From NCBI GenBank assembly GCA_947501045.1, contig CANMUI010000011.1, positions 10,599 through 74,598 of the forward strand: a DNA stretch of 64,000 bases. The letters are read 5' to 3'. Every line of letters begins with the position of its first letter. Position 1 is the stretch's first letter. Positions 1 to 9,974 of the stretch are shown in pieces. Position numbers and translations under genes: made by a program. The notes under the pieces were generated by a model that was not told the origin of the DNA, did not search any database, and worked only from the letters and a program-made list of their open reading frames with translations. The DNA is from an uncultured Psychrobacter sp. GTDB taxonomy: Bacteria; Pseudomonadota; Gammaproteobacteria; Pseudomonadales; Moraxellaceae.

Positions 1-1
1 C

Positions 2-1174
2 GGCAGTAGCGCTCAAACTGCTGTTATCTCAACCAATGGTAAAGACATTACGGTAACGAATCAGAACATCAAAATGGGCGAAACCATTACCGTAACCTTT
101 CGTGCCAAAAAAGACGCAACGACGCCTGCTAGTGGTACCAATATTACTAACTATGCTGTCATAAAAGATAGTACCAAGGACAATGGGACTTTTGATCTTA
201 TCGATAGCTCAGGCGATGGTGCCGGCGGCGTTACTGAAAAAAATTACGAAGATCCTGCCAATCCTGCAGTGGGTAAAGATGATAATACCCAAGCTACCAT
301 TACTACCAGCAATCAATCGCGAGCTTTAGCTATCAGCCCTGGCACTAATAAGGAAGTAGCCCTACAAAGCACTGGCAATACATACCTCTACACGATTACC
401 AATAATGGTACAGATATTGTAGAAGCAGCCACTACTAATGCAGTTAAGCTATCAATAAAACCAACAGTCTCTAACAATAATAGTAATCCTGATGATCCCA
501 ATATCAAAATCACTCGTGTGTTCGTAGATGCAAATAACGATGGTATCTTTAATACTGGCGAGACAATCTTAACGTCAGATTCTGATAGTAGCTATGATTT
601 AAACGCTGCACGAGCTACAGGCATAGCGCCTGGTGCTTTTGTCAAAATTGGCGTAGAAGTGGCAACTACTGGTTCAGGTAGTAATCTTGCAGGCAATACT
701 AATAATCTTGGTAACTTTGAGACTATGACGGTCAGCGTACTACCGCAAGGCCCTGTATCTGGCACTCCTGCGCCAGCTAGTGTCAATACGACCTCTACCA
801 CGACTATGCAAGGTATCAATTTACAAAAATTTCAAACTGTGGCGGATTGTACAACTGCGATAACAAGCATTCCTAACAACGATAGTCGCTGGTCACAAAC
901 CAACGTTACTGCCACCGCCGATCAGTGTGTCTTCTATAAACTTGCTGCAAAGAACACCTTCTCAGCAGGTAGTGGCATTAATATTAGCGCTTTACAGATC
1001 TCAGATAATATTGATGCCAGAGCAACCTATCGTAATGACTTTGTAGCAACGCCGACCTCAGCCACTAACGACACAACTGGATCTACAGTTAAAGGCATCT
1101 TCGCTACGTTAGCGCCGCAAGAATCAGGAACCATCAAATTCTCAACTAAGATATCTCAAACTGGCATCAATTAA
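2..1174 (+). CDS. DUF11-type surface protein, 3' part only
   Basis: The frame is open from base 2 to the TAA at 1172-1174, so the gene enters from outside the window and only its last 390 codons are visible. The protein is Asn/Thr/Ser/Asp rich with beta-strand-like stretches and no membrane segment, as in secreted proteins built of DUF11 (conserved repeat) modules. Its C-terminal third parallels the protein at 2232-4334: a block near NQSRALAISP, then a GINLQK stretch, then a Cys-bearing segment and CVFYKL, which match NQRALSIVSP, GLKLVK and CIVYKI in the other protein. I infer a paralogue that is exported and displayed on, or shed from, the cell surface. A strong hairpin terminator follows, so it is probably a separate transcript from the next genes. 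The substrate or partner is unknown. Confidence 0.75.
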   Translation, partial: GSSAQTAVISTNGKDITVTNQNIKMGETITVTFRAKKDATTPASGTNITNYAVIKDSTKDNGTFDLIDSSGDGAGGVTEKNYEDPANPAVGKDDNTQATITTSNQSRALAISPGTNKEVALQSTGNTYLYTITNNGTDIVEAATTNAVKLSIKPTVSNNNSNPDDPNIKITRVFVDANNDGIFNTGETILTSDSDSSYDLNAARATGIAPGAFVKIGVEVATTGSGSNLAGNTNNLGNFETMTVSVLPQGPVSGTPAPASVNTTSTTTMQGINLQKFQTVADCTTAITSIPNNDSRWSQTNVTATADQCVFYKLAAKNTFSAGSGINISALQISDNIDARATYRNDFVATPTSATNDTTGSTVKGIFATLAPQESGTIKFSTKISQTGIN

Positions 1175-1714
1175 TTCTGCTTAGAGCTTTTCGATCGGAT
1201 CTTATCTGTATAAAGCTTTCTTGGTCGTGAATTAAGAAAGCTTTTATTTTCACCTTTTACCTTTACCTCAAAAATCAGTTCTCTAGCCGTCATCTCAAAT
1301 TTATATAACAGTAAAAACAATTCATTTATATAGTTATAAAGTCCAACTTTGCTAGTCCACAAATAAATCTATGAGTTACTTTATTACTACATTTGTATTT
1401 TTAGGCATGCATATTGCAGCAAATATATTGTGTTTAGCGAATCTTATATCGACGAGCCATACAGTATGGGTTTAATTACTGATTAATAAGGCTTTAAAAG
1501 ACACGAGTAGCAAATTAATTTGATGAAATCTTACATCCGTTAACTGACTTATAAGCACCACTTATCTGCTTTTTACTGATTTATTGTAGACATTTTGTAA
1601 TAATTAATAACCAATTTATGTTTAATTTTATTAACAAGCTCTCAGTAATATTTAGTCCTATATAGCAAGTAAAAAAGCAGTGTAAGTAAAACCTATTCAT
1701 TCAAGGAAACTCTC
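1175..1714. other. Intergenic region, 540 bp
   Basis: Apart from the terminator at 1212-1250, this is AT-rich sequence without a convincing gene. A minus-strand frame of 63 codons at 1171-1362 overlaps the terminator and has no family resemblance. The promoter for the gene at 1715 must lie here, but I see no hexamer pair good enough to call. The ribosome binding site AAGGAAA sits just before the ATG at 1715. Confidence 0.5.
1212..1250 (+). terminator. Intrinsic terminator after the partial DUF11 gene
   Basis: Perfect 11-bp arms AAAGCTTTCTT (1212-1222) and AAGAAAGCTTT (1234-1244) are separated by 11 nt and followed by TATTTT. It lies 37 bases after the stop codon and separates this gene from the next transcription unit. 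Confidence 0.75.
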
Positions 1715-2179
1715 ATGAAACCTTTTAAATTTTTACGCCATGCTCTTATAGCTTTCACTGTATCTGCGTCCTTGATGAATGTCTCTTATGCAGCAGACGC
1801 TCTAAAAATGGAGCTACAGGCCAATAAAGTTGTAAAGACGGCTGACGGCAAGATTAGCTACATCCCAGCATCAAATGCTCAAAAAGGAGAAACCGTACAG
1901 TACCGTGCTATCTACACTAACACCATCGATCAGCCTATCAGTGATGTCGCAGTAACCCTTCCTATACCTGCCAACATGATCTTTACAGGTGAAGCCAAAC
2001 CAAGCAGTGCACAAGCCACTATTGATGGCAAAAATTATGCTGACATGCCGTTGGTACGCAAGGTAGATGGCAAGGTAGTCGCTATTCCTTTATCAGAATA
2101 CAAGGCACTACGCTGGAATATTAAATGGCTGCCAGCAAACAAACTAGCTGACGTATCACTAAACACTATTGTCAATTAA
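1715..2179 (+). CDS. Small secreted DUF11-like protein
   Basis: This 154-residue protein starts with a clear Sec signal peptide: basic start MKPFKFLRH, a hydrophobic core, and a likely cut after NVSYA near residue 26. The mature part of about 128 residues resembles a single DUF11/conserved-repeat module. It has a GETVQYRAIYTN stretch, comparable to the GDYVNYSITVKNDG of the large protein at 4501, followed by a VTLPIPANM segment typical of the second strand pair of these domains. AAGGAAA precedes the ATG by about 7 bases. It is the first gene of a same-strand group that continues with a 700-residue DUF11 protein, an 1813-residue barrel protein and another secreted protein. I infer a periplasmic or surface accessory component. 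It could equally be a chaperone or a minor structural subunit. Confidence 0.75.
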   Translation: MKPFKFLRHALIAFTVSASLMNVSYAADALKMELQANKVVKTADGKISYIPASNAQKGETVQYRAIYTNTIDQPISDVAVTLPIPANMIFTGEAKPSSAQATIDGKNYADMPLVRKVDGKVVAIPLSEYKALRWNIKWLPANKLADVSLNTIVN

Positions 2180-2231
2180 TTCATTAATCAATTCTTATAA
2201 ACTTTTGTTCTTTAATTAGGAGATTCCCTGG

Positions 2232-4334
2232 ATGAAATCCAGTACCTTTAAATATTCAATGTTAACTGTTGGTATTGCAGCTTCTCTTGGTATAGTCAGT
2301 ACTGCAAATGCTGCTGAATCTGCAGCTGCCTCAACCCCTACTATTGATAACGTAGCTACCGCTACCTACAAAATAGGCGCTATTGCACAAACTCCGGTTC
2401 AATCTAATAAGGTCACCGTCAATATTACGCAAAGTGCAGCGTTTAGTTTGACTGCTAAAAATGACGACGGCAACGCTACCGATGATTATAATCGTTCAGC
2501 TATTGTTACTCCTAAAGGACGCGTGGCTTTTAACCATACCTTAACCAACTCAGGTAACGTTGAGGATACTTATACTCTCAGCTTAGCTCAGGGCGGTACT
2601 ATCCCAGGTAGTACTCAGGATGCAAGCTCTTATGATTTGGCAGCTACTAACGTTACTTATACTGTTTACAACGCCGATGGCACCGTAAAAAAAGCTACCA
2701 CGGTTACTGGTACTGATTTTCAAAATACCAATATTGTCCTTAAACCTAATGAGCATGCTGATATCTTAATCTCAGCAAAAACAGTAGGAAACGTTGGTGG
2801 TAACTCGCAAAACCTAACGTTATCAGCTGCTAGTACTTTCTTTACCAATAGTGATACTACCAAAGCTACTTTGACTAATATCAACAACAGTATTACTAAA
2901 GTACCTGTGTTCAAGATTACTAGTAAGGTAAGCAGTACGCTAAACCTCAATGACCCAAGCTCAAAAGTCACCTATACCATTACGGTTCGTAACGATGAAA
3001 CAGCTTCTTACGCTGCTAATGCTAACAACATTATAGTTTTTAACGGCTTACCAGAAGGCCTGCGCTTAGCTGATCAGCCCAATCTTAGTGTGAGCAACAA
3101 TGCCACTATCGTACCTGGTAATGAAGGTAAGGGCAGCAGCAGCGCAGACGATAGCGTTAGAGTGACTTTGTTAAATTTAGAGCCTGGTCAAGAAGCAACT
3201 ATCACATTTGATGTACAAAAGGATCAAAACGAAACCCTTACCAATCCTAAAAATGTCATCAACCATGCTTCTGTAAGCTTAGATCTTGGTGAAAATCAGG
3301 TTATTTATGATAGTACTGACGGAACCGATCCCAAGCAAAATACCAACGTGTTTTATCCAGCTGGTGATGACAGTGAAGTGACTGATGGTACTACTAACAC
3401 GACGACAGGTAGTGATTCAGCAGCGCCCTTGGTTGCCAATCAGCGTGCACTTAGTATTGTGTCGCCTACCAAAAAAGAGATTCCTACCAGTACTACAGAA
3501 AGCACGCAGGTCACTCATTCTGTAATCCTGAGCAATACGGGTAAAGAAGTAGAAGGCGACAAGCCGGGCGAAGTGAAGTTTACTATTACTCCTAATGCTA
3601 ATAATAAAGTAACAGTGGTTACTGGATCAGTTGAGCTGATCTATGACGCTGATAACAATCCCAATACTCCTAACGCTGTTTATACCATAACGCGTGATGT
3701 CAATGGTGATAATGATCTAAGCACTGCTGTACCTAAAAATGGTGCACCGCCTTGGACAGGTATGGCGCCAAATTCAATAGTAACGATTACCTATAAAGTA
3801 GAGTCAAATAAAGCGGTTATCGATACTACTGAAACAACCACAGTCTCACTAGTACTTGGCGGACAAGATGTACCGACTTTGGGGGAACGCATCGCCAAAA
3901 ATACGACAACAGTAAAAGGGCTCAAGCTAGTTAAAGAGCAGGCACTAAATGAGAATTGTGCAGCCAGTACGACTCTTACGTTTACACAAGCTGATGTTGC
4001 CGCTTCACCTGGAAATTGTATCGTCTATAAAATTACCGCTTTTAACGACTTCTCAAATGCAGACGCGCGCTTTACTTTCAACGATCTTGTTATAAACGAT
4101 ACGACGGCACGCTTTAACAATAAAGCGCAAGTACTGACAACAAGCACCTCTCCTGCTTTTACTATTAGGCTTGCTGAGGTTGCTGATGCCAACGTACTAC
4201 CTACTGACAATACTTACGGAGCCACAGCTAGCTCTACTGCTGTTAGCGGTACTGTCACCAATCTTGCCCCACAAAAATATGCCGCTATGGTGTTTGCAGT
4301 AAAAATCAATCCAGATGGCACGACAACCCCTTAA
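2232..4334 (+). CDS. Secreted DUF11 repeat surface protein
   Basis: 700 residues. The signal peptide ends near TANA at residues 24-27. The rest is low in Lys/Arg and rich in Thr, Asn, Asp and Ser, with several repeat-like beta modules (for example VTYTITVRNDE near residue 237 and VTHSVILSNTGKE near residue 425) as in DUF11 proteins. The C-terminal region shares landmarks with the truncated protein at the window start, including two Cys residues near residues 576 and 595, the second in CIVYKI, which could form a disulfide in the oxidising exterior. There is no LPXTG motif, barrel or lipobox, so it must be retained by another component or released. The start follows TTAGGAGA with good spacing, 52 bases after the preceding stop. 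I infer the major secreted or surface subunit of this locus; its function is not known. Confidence 0.78.
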   Translation: MKSSTFKYSMLTVGIAASLGIVSTANAAESAAASTPTIDNVATATYKIGAIAQTPVQSNKVTVNITQSAAFSLTAKNDDGNATDDYNRSAIVTPKGRVAFNHTLTNSGNVEDTYTLSLAQGGTIPGSTQDASSYDLAATNVTYTVYNADGTVKKATTVTGTDFQNTNIVLKPNEHADILISAKTVGNVGGNSQNLTLSAASTFFTNSDTTKATLTNINNSITKVPVFKITSKVSSTLNLNDPSSKVTYTITVRNDETASYAANANNIIVFNGLPEGLRLADQPNLSVSNNATIVPGNEGKGSSSADDSVRVTLLNLEPGQEATITFDVQKDQNETLTNPKNVINHASVSLDLGENQVIYDSTDGTDPKQNTNVFYPAGDDSEVTDGTTNTTTGSDSAAPLVANQRALSIVSPTKKEIPTSTTESTQVTHSVILSNTGKEVEGDKPGEVKFTITPNANNKVTVVTGSVELIYDADNNPNTPNAVYTITRDVNGDNDLSTAVPKNGAPPWTGMAPNSIVTITYKVESNKAVIDTTETTTVSLVLGGQDVPTLGERIAKNTTTVKGLKLVKEQALNENCAASTTLTFTQADVAASPGNCIVYKITAFNDFSNADARFTFNDLVINDTTARFNNKAQVLTTSTSPAFTIRLAEVADANVLPTDNTYGATASSTAVSGTVTNLAPQKYAAMVFAVKINPDGTTTP

Positions 4335-4377
4335 TTTAGTATGAGAAGTACTAAATAAACAACTTACTTTTGTACGG

Positions 4378-4407
4378 CGTTATTTGTAATCAGAGTTACG
4401 AATAACG
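4378..4407 (+). other. Stem-loop between surface-protein genes
   Basis: Arms CGTTATTTGTAA (4378-4389) and TTACGAATAACG (4396-4407) form a 12-bp stem with one G-U pair and a 6-nt loop. There is no T-run after it, so it is more likely an mRNA-stabilising or attenuating element than a full terminator. A weaker 7-bp dyad, TTTAGTA/TACTAAA, lies at 4335-4355 directly after the stop codon of the upstream gene. Confidence 0.6.
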
Positions 4408-4500
4408 TCACAATTATCTTTACTTGGATTAACTAGGCTTACTTGTAAGTCAGGATCACTACTGTATTTTTTGATTGGATAATTTGGATAATTACGCAAT

Positions 4501-7500
4501 ATGACATTTCATAGTATAGCTCAGTCTACTCGTCTATCAGTCAAGGCAGCGAAGTTATCTGCATTAACTGCAGCTATGCTAGTCATGCAATCAAACTCTG
4601 CTACAGCAGCTCCTTCTACTGTATTAAATATTATTGACAATATGGCTAATGCGCAGTTTTATATCAATAATAATAAAGGTCTACTATTTTCTAGCAATTC
4701 AAATAAAGTACAGGTGCAAGCTTCTGCATTAAAAGCATACGATATCACCCTTACCCAGCCTATGTTACAAACTATTGATCTTGGTAGTGATACTGAGTGG
4801 ATCAATGTCTTAACTAATACAGGTCGATACGATGCAACTGTAACATTGAGCTATGCTTTTCGCAGTAACCTTGCCCCTTTTCCAGCTTTTCCTACCTTTC
4901 CGGATTTACCTGAAATCAGCCCGGTAACACAGTATATTTCTTCAAATAGCATATCTAGCTTTTCAGCCTCAGCTAAAGAGCCGATGCTCGACAACCGTCT
5001 TGCTCCAGAGTCTCTACCAGACAGCTTATCTAATTACTCTATCTATCAAGACATCAATAGGAACGGTGTTATTGATGGTGCTGATGTTTTATTTAAAAAT
5101 CCACACCGTATTAAAATCGCTCAAGGTGAGAGCATGCAGCTGATAGTCAAAGCGCTTGCCGATATCAATTCACGCGAAAACGATACCATTGACGTCAGCC
5201 TTGACGCTACAATTCTTGAGGACGGATTAGTAAAAGCAATAGCGATGGATAGTTTAATCATTATCGCTCCTCGTATTGACTCTATGTTGTCTTCATTTGA
5301 TGGTCGTAAAAATACCTCACAAGTTGGTGACGATGTTTATATTGAAGCAGGCTATTCTAGATGTAACGTACAATCTGATAAACCAGATCAAGTATGGGTT
5401 ACTATTACCTCAGCCTTAACAGGCGATACCTATTCACTAAAAGCAATAGAAACTGGAAATAATACGGCCAAATATCGTCTATCAGTGCCAACGCAGAACA
5501 ACGCCAACGCAATTGACGATGATATTATCCAAACCTTAAAAGATGATACCCTAACTGCTACTTTAGACGCCTGTATCGCCCCTACTGTCGGTTTAGAGCA
5601 AGAGCCTACTCGCTCAGATTTAAGCTATATCAATCAGCAGATTAGTAGCGAAATTACTATTGTCAATGAGCTTCCTAACTTACAAGTGACCAAAGAAGGA
5701 GATGTCAAAACCGCTGAGCTTGGCGACTATGTTAACTATAGCATTACCGTCAAAAATGACGGGGCTGCGACCGCTTACGATGTGCAATTAAAAGATGCGT
5801 TGCCACGAGGATTTGCTTATGTTGGGGATAGTGTTCGCATTGATAAAGCTCAAACCACTGAATTTAAAGCAGAGGGTAAATACCAAGTCTTAGGCCTCGG
5901 TGATATGGCAATTGGCGAGAGCAAAAATATTACTTATCGTGTGCTGGTTGGCGCTTCAGCTTTAGGCGGTGACGGTATTAACCGCGCCACTGCACAAGGC
6001 ACTGATGAGCGTAATAAGACTTTGATCTCAAGAGAAGCGCAGTGGAAAATTGATGTCAGCCGCGGGGTTATGAATACCGATGGTATCATCGTTGGTAAAA
6101 TCTACCACGATATCAACCGTGATGGTATCCAGCAAAAAGAAGATGGTGAGCTTGGCGTGGCTGGCGTTCGTATCTACATGGAAAATGGCAACTTCGTAGT
6201 CACAGACCCCGAGGGTAAATACAACTTTTATGGTATCAATGCCAAAACTCATGTATTAAAAGTAGATCGTACTACCCTGCCTACTGACACTGTGCTGGTC
6301 ATTCAAAGCAACCGTAACGCAGGCGACGCCGGTAGCCGCTTTATTGATTTAAAATACGGCGAACTATATCGTGCCGATTTTGCCATTGTTAGTAATGTCG
6401 ACGACAGTACCGAGCGTTTAAATCAGGAGCTTAGCGCACGCAGTAAGAACATCAGCGCTAAAAACAACGCTCTTGAACAAGCCGTCAAAAGTGAGCTGAC
6501 CCTAGAGCCTAATTATGATCATAATAATGTCGACAATATCGACGCCAGCGGCTGCAAATCAAATGACGAATTAGACCGCGGTATCCAGTGTGATTCAGCG
6601 ATCGTTGCTGATATGAGTGGTACTGAGGGTAAGCATATTGATCTCACTATTAATACTATTGCGCCTCCTAAAGAAAAAGAGTTAGAAGAATACCTAAAAG
6701 AAGTTGCCAACAACGAGGTAGCTTTTATTAACTTAAGTACCGGTCAGCAGCTCAATTCATACAAGCAGCTGGTACAAGTACAAGCTCCTTTAGGTACAGA
6801 TTTTACCTTGTATGCTAATGGCAAAGCAGTATCAGAAGAGCAGATCGGAAAAACAGCCGAACAAGAGCAACAAAACGTCATGGCCTTTGACTACTACGCT
6901 GTCAATTTTCAGCGTGGACGCAATACTCTACGCGGTGTTGCCACAGATACAGCGGGTAAAGTTGTTTCCGAACAAACTATTGAAATCATGGCACCTGATA
7001 GTCTGCAAGCTATTAACTATCGCACTCAAGAGCATTTGGTTGAGGCTGACGGCGTCAGCGAATATCAAGTGGTCATCAGCCTAAAAGATCGCGATAACCG
7101 ACCTTATATTCCATCAACGCCTATTACTATTGATACCAATATCGGCCGCATCAATCTCAAAGATAGCAATAAAGATCAAGCCGGCGTGCAAGCTACAGTC
7201 GATGGTGGTGAGTTATTAATCCCAATTATCGCACCAAACGCTGCTGGCAAAGGCGAGCTTATTATTGATACTGGTAGTAGCAAACAAGTTATTCCAGTGC
7301 AGTTCACCGCTAAACTACGTCCCCTGATTGCCGTGGGTATCGTTGAGGGTGCCATATCCTTAAAAGATTTCGATGGTAGTCAAATCAGCGATGCCCAAGG
7401 CGCTTTTGAAAAAGAGCTGCATGAGTTTGCCGGCAGTGACGACTATGCAGCATCTGGACGCGCGGCGATGTTTTTAAAAGGCAAAGTACGCGGCGATTAC

Positions 7501-9942
7501 CTGCTAACTCTAGCCTATGATAGTGACAAAAAGGGCGAGCGTTTGTTTCGTGATATCGAGCCTGGCGAATACTATCCAGTCTATGGCGATTCATCAGCTA
7601 AAGGCTTTGATGCGCAGTCTACTAGCAAGCTTTATATTCGCCTTGATAAAGGCCGCTCATTTGCTATGTATGGTGATCTAAAAACTCAGATAAATAACGA
7701 TGAAGGCATCAAACTTGGTCAATACAACCGTACTTTAACGGGGGTAAAAGGCCAATTCGAAGACGGCAATACGCGTATCACAACCTTTGCAGCTGAAACC
7801 AGCTCATCACAGCGGGTTAATGAGACCCGTGGCCTTGGCATCTCAGGCCCTTACCCACTTGCAGGTGACTTTGACGCGGTGCTTGAGAACTCTGAAACCA
7901 TTGAAGTCATTACTCGCGATGCTGATAACCCAGGCCTTATCGTTCGCCGTGAGACGCTAACGCGCTTTGCAGATTATGAGATCGACCCTATTAGTCGCAG
8001 CTTGTATCTCAAAGCCCCTATCGCCAGCCAAGATATCGATGGCAACCCTATCTACTTGCGCGTCACTGTTGAGGTGGACGAAGGCGGCGACAACTATTGG
8101 GTTGGCGGCGTAGCAGCCAAACAACAATTGACCGATAAAGTAGCTATTGGTGGCAGCTACATTAATAGTGATGATCCGCTCAACAAAGAAGAGCTTAGCA
8201 GCGTTAACAGTGTTATCAAATTTAACAATAAATTAAAACTGGTCGCTGAATATGCAAAGAATAAAGCTGAAAATCCTAATTATGAGCCTAGCAACCAAAT
8301 CAATGCTGCTCTATTAGCAGGTAATCGTGAAGCGGGTGATGCGCTACGTGTAGAGCTTGACTACGATGATAAAAAACGCACCCGCGCTAAGGCTTATTAT
8401 AATAAAGCCGATGAAGGTTTTGTTACTGGTGCCTCACCATTAACAGCGGGTCGTACTGAATCGGGTATCAACCTTACTCATAAATTGGCTAATAAAAACA
8501 CAGCAGTGAAGTTTGAAGGCGTACGCACAACCGATCATACTACTGAGGCCAGCCGTGAAGGCGTACAAGCTAGTATTGAGCAGCGCCTTAGCCAAAATAT
8601 CGTTGGCGAGGTCGGTCTGCGTTACTATAAGCAGGATGCTACTGCCGCCTCGCGTAATACCCAAGCGGCAACCGATGTGATAGATATCACAGAAGATACC
8701 ATATTTAACGATGACATCATTAATCAGTCAGCGCTCAATGGGGTCAATACTTTAGAAAAAGACATAGAAGGCATGACCGCTCGTGCCCGTGTCACAGCTC
8801 GCCTGCCTAAGCTTAATAAAGCTTTAGTTTTCGCTGAATACGAACAAGATATCGATCATAGCGCACGCAATGCTACCTCTATTGGCGGCGAGACGCCACT
8901 AGGTAATTTAGGCCGTCTCTACGCGCGTCATGATCTTATCAATAGCTTATCAGGCAGTTATGGCCTTGATGATACCGATGAGCGTCAGCGTACTGTGATT
9001 GGTTTTGATGCCGCTTATATGAAAGATGGCAAGGTCTATAGCGAATACCGTATGCGCGATGCGATCAGTGCTCGTGAAGCGGAAGCTGCTATTGGTCTTA
9101 AAAACAAATGGTATGTACAGCAAGGTTTGACGCTGAATACTTTGTTTGAACGTGTAGAGTCCTTAGAAGGTGAAGCGGACAGTACGGCAACGGCTGCTGG
9201 TTTTGGGGTTGAATATTTAGCCCAAGAAAATTATAAAGCCTCTGCTCGTCTAGAAAAACGCTGGGGTGAAACCAGTGATACTTTACTTGGTAGTGCGGGT
9301 ATTGCCTATCGCTATACTGATGAGGTGACTTTGCTCGCCAAAGACATCTACTCACAGGTCGATTATGATGACGGTCATCGTACGGTGAATCGTTTTCAGC
9401 TTGGCGCCGCCTATCGCGATTACGATAGCAATCAGCTAGACATGCTTGCCAAACTTGAGTACCGCTTAGATGATAACGCTACAGGGGATGACCCTTATCA
9501 AAAAGATACGCTAGTATGGTCATGGAGTGGTAACTATCATCCAACGCGTCCGTTGACTTTGTCAGGGCGTTACGCTGGCAAATACAATCAATATGAAGCT
9601 AATGATATCGCAAGCGACAATACTGCTCACGCTGCCTACGTGCGCGGGCTTTATGATCTCAGCGAGCGTTGGGATATGGGACTACAAGCAGGTAGCTACT
9701 GGAACAATGAAGCTAGCGACTTATCGTATATGTTAGGCGTTGAAGTGGGTTATAGCCCCATTACCAACTTATGGTTGTCACTTGGCTATAACTTTATGGG
9801 CTTTGAAGATGAAGACATCGCTTACGATGACAGCACGCAAGAAGGTGCCTACTTTAGAATGCGCTTTAAGTTTGATGAAGAGCTATTTAAACGCAATAAT
9901 GTGCGCAAAGATAAGCGCTTAATTGATGATTCTGCACTATAA
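4501..9942 (+). CDS. Giant DUF11/SdrD-B/Ig-like outer-membrane barrel protein
   Basis: 1813 residues with a long signal peptide, likely cut near SATA at residues 33-36. In order I see: an N-terminal beta region; a D-x-N-x-N-G loop at 184-189 resembling a calcium or dockerin-type loop; a DUF11 module at about 392-494; an SdrD-B-like module at about 527-627 with DINRDG at 537-542 and a GVRIYMENG/TDPEGKYNF core; an Ig/invasin-like module at about 846-935; and from about 940 to the end a long series of alternating amphipathic strands rich in Tyr and Asp, with a motif like YPVYGDSS, typical of outer-membrane barrels. The last strand (YFRMRFKFDEELF) is followed by a charged tail of about 17 residues. 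It probably anchors or displays the DUF11 proteins encoded upstream. No strong Shine-Dalgarno precedes the ATG, but the start gives a proper signal peptide. Confidence 0.8.
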   Translation: MTFHSIAQSTRLSVKAAKLSALTAAMLVMQSNSATAAPSTVLNIIDNMANAQFYINNNKGLLFSSNSNKVQVQASALKAYDITLTQPMLQTIDLGSDTEWINVLTNTGRYDATVTLSYAFRSNLAPFPAFPTFPDLPEISPVTQYISSNSISSFSASAKEPMLDNRLAPESLPDSLSNYSIYQDINRNGVIDGADVLFKNPHRIKIAQGESMQLIVKALADINSRENDTIDVSLDATILEDGLVKAIAMDSLIIIAPRIDSMLSSFDGRKNTSQVGDDVYIEAGYSRCNVQSDKPDQVWVTITSALTGDTYSLKAIETGNNTAKYRLSVPTQNNANAIDDDIIQTLKDDTLTATLDACIAPTVGLEQEPTRSDLSYINQQISSEITIVNELPNLQVTKEGDVKTAELGDYVNYSITVKNDGAATAYDVQLKDALPRGFAYVGDSVRIDKAQTTEFKAEGKYQVLGLGDMAIGESKNITYRVLVGASALGGDGINRATAQGTDERNKTLISREAQWKIDVSRGVMNTDGIIVGKIYHDINRDGIQQKEDGELGVAGVRIYMENGNFVVTDPEGKYNFYGINAKTHVLKVDRTTLPTDTVLVIQSNRNAGDAGSRFIDLKYGELYRADFAIVSNVDDSTERLNQELSARSKNISAKNNALEQAVKSELTLEPNYDHNNVDNIDASGCKSNDELDRGIQCDSAIVADMSGTEGKHIDLTINTIAPPKEKELEEYLKEVANNEVAFINLSTGQQLNSYKQLVQVQAPLGTDFTLYANGKAVSEEQIGKTAEQEQQNVMAFDYYAVNFQRGRNTLRGVATDTAGKVVSEQTIEIMAPDSLQAINYRTQEHLVEADGVSEYQVVISLKDRDNRPYIPSTPITIDTNIGRINLKDSNKDQAGVQATVDGGELLIPIIAPNAAGKGELIIDTGSSKQVIPVQFTAKLRPLIAVGIVEGAISLKDFDGSQISDAQGAFEKELHEFAGSDDYAASGRAAMFLKGKVRGDYLLTLAYDSDKKGERLFRDIEPGEYYPVYGDSSAKGFDAQSTSKLYIRLDKGRSFAMYGDLKTQINNDEGIKLGQYNRTLTGVKGQFEDGNTRITTFAAETSSSQRVNETRGLGISGPYPLAGDFDAVLENSETIEVITRDADNPGLIVRRETLTRFADYEIDPISRSLYLKAPIASQDIDGNPIYLRVTVEVDEGGDNYWVGGVAAKQQLTDKVAIGGSYINSDDPLNKEELSSVNSVIKFNNKLKLVAEYAKNKAENPNYEPSNQINAALLAGNREAGDALRVELDYDDKKRTRAKAYYNKADEGFVTGASPLTAGRTESGINLTHKLANKNTAVKFEGVRTTDHTTEASREGVQASIEQRLSQNIVGEVGLRYYKQDATAASRNTQAATDVIDITEDTIFNDDIINQSALNGVNTLEKDIEGMTARARVTARLPKLNKALVFAEYEQDIDHSARNATSIGGETPLGNLGRLYARHDLINSLSGSYGLDDTDERQRTVIGFDAAYMKDGKVYSEYRMRDAISAREAEAAIGLKNKWYVQQGLTLNTLFERVESLEGEADSTATAAGFGVEYLAQENYKASARLEKRWGETSDTLLGSAGIAYRYTDEVTLLAKDIYSQVDYDDGHRTVNRFQLGAAYRDYDSNQLDMLAKLEYRLDDNATGDDPYQKDTLVWSWSGNYHPTRPLTLSGRYAGKYNQYEANDIASDNTAHAAYVRGLYDLSERWDMGLQAGSYWNNEASDLSYMLGVEVGYSPITNLWLSLGYNFMGFEDEDIAYDDSTQEGAYFRMRFKFDEELFKRNNVRKDKRLIDDSAL

Positions 9943-9974
9943 TTTGTAGATCATCAATTAACAAGGTTTGTGCT

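Noticed and set aside
592..819. Minus-strand frame of 75 codons within the partial DUF11 gene
   Set aside because: It lies antisense to a clear coding region, has no ribosome binding site and no family features.
1171..1362. Minus-strand frame of 63 codons in the spacer after the partial DUF11 gene
   Set aside because: It covers the terminator stem, lacks a ribosome binding site and shows no recognisable domain.
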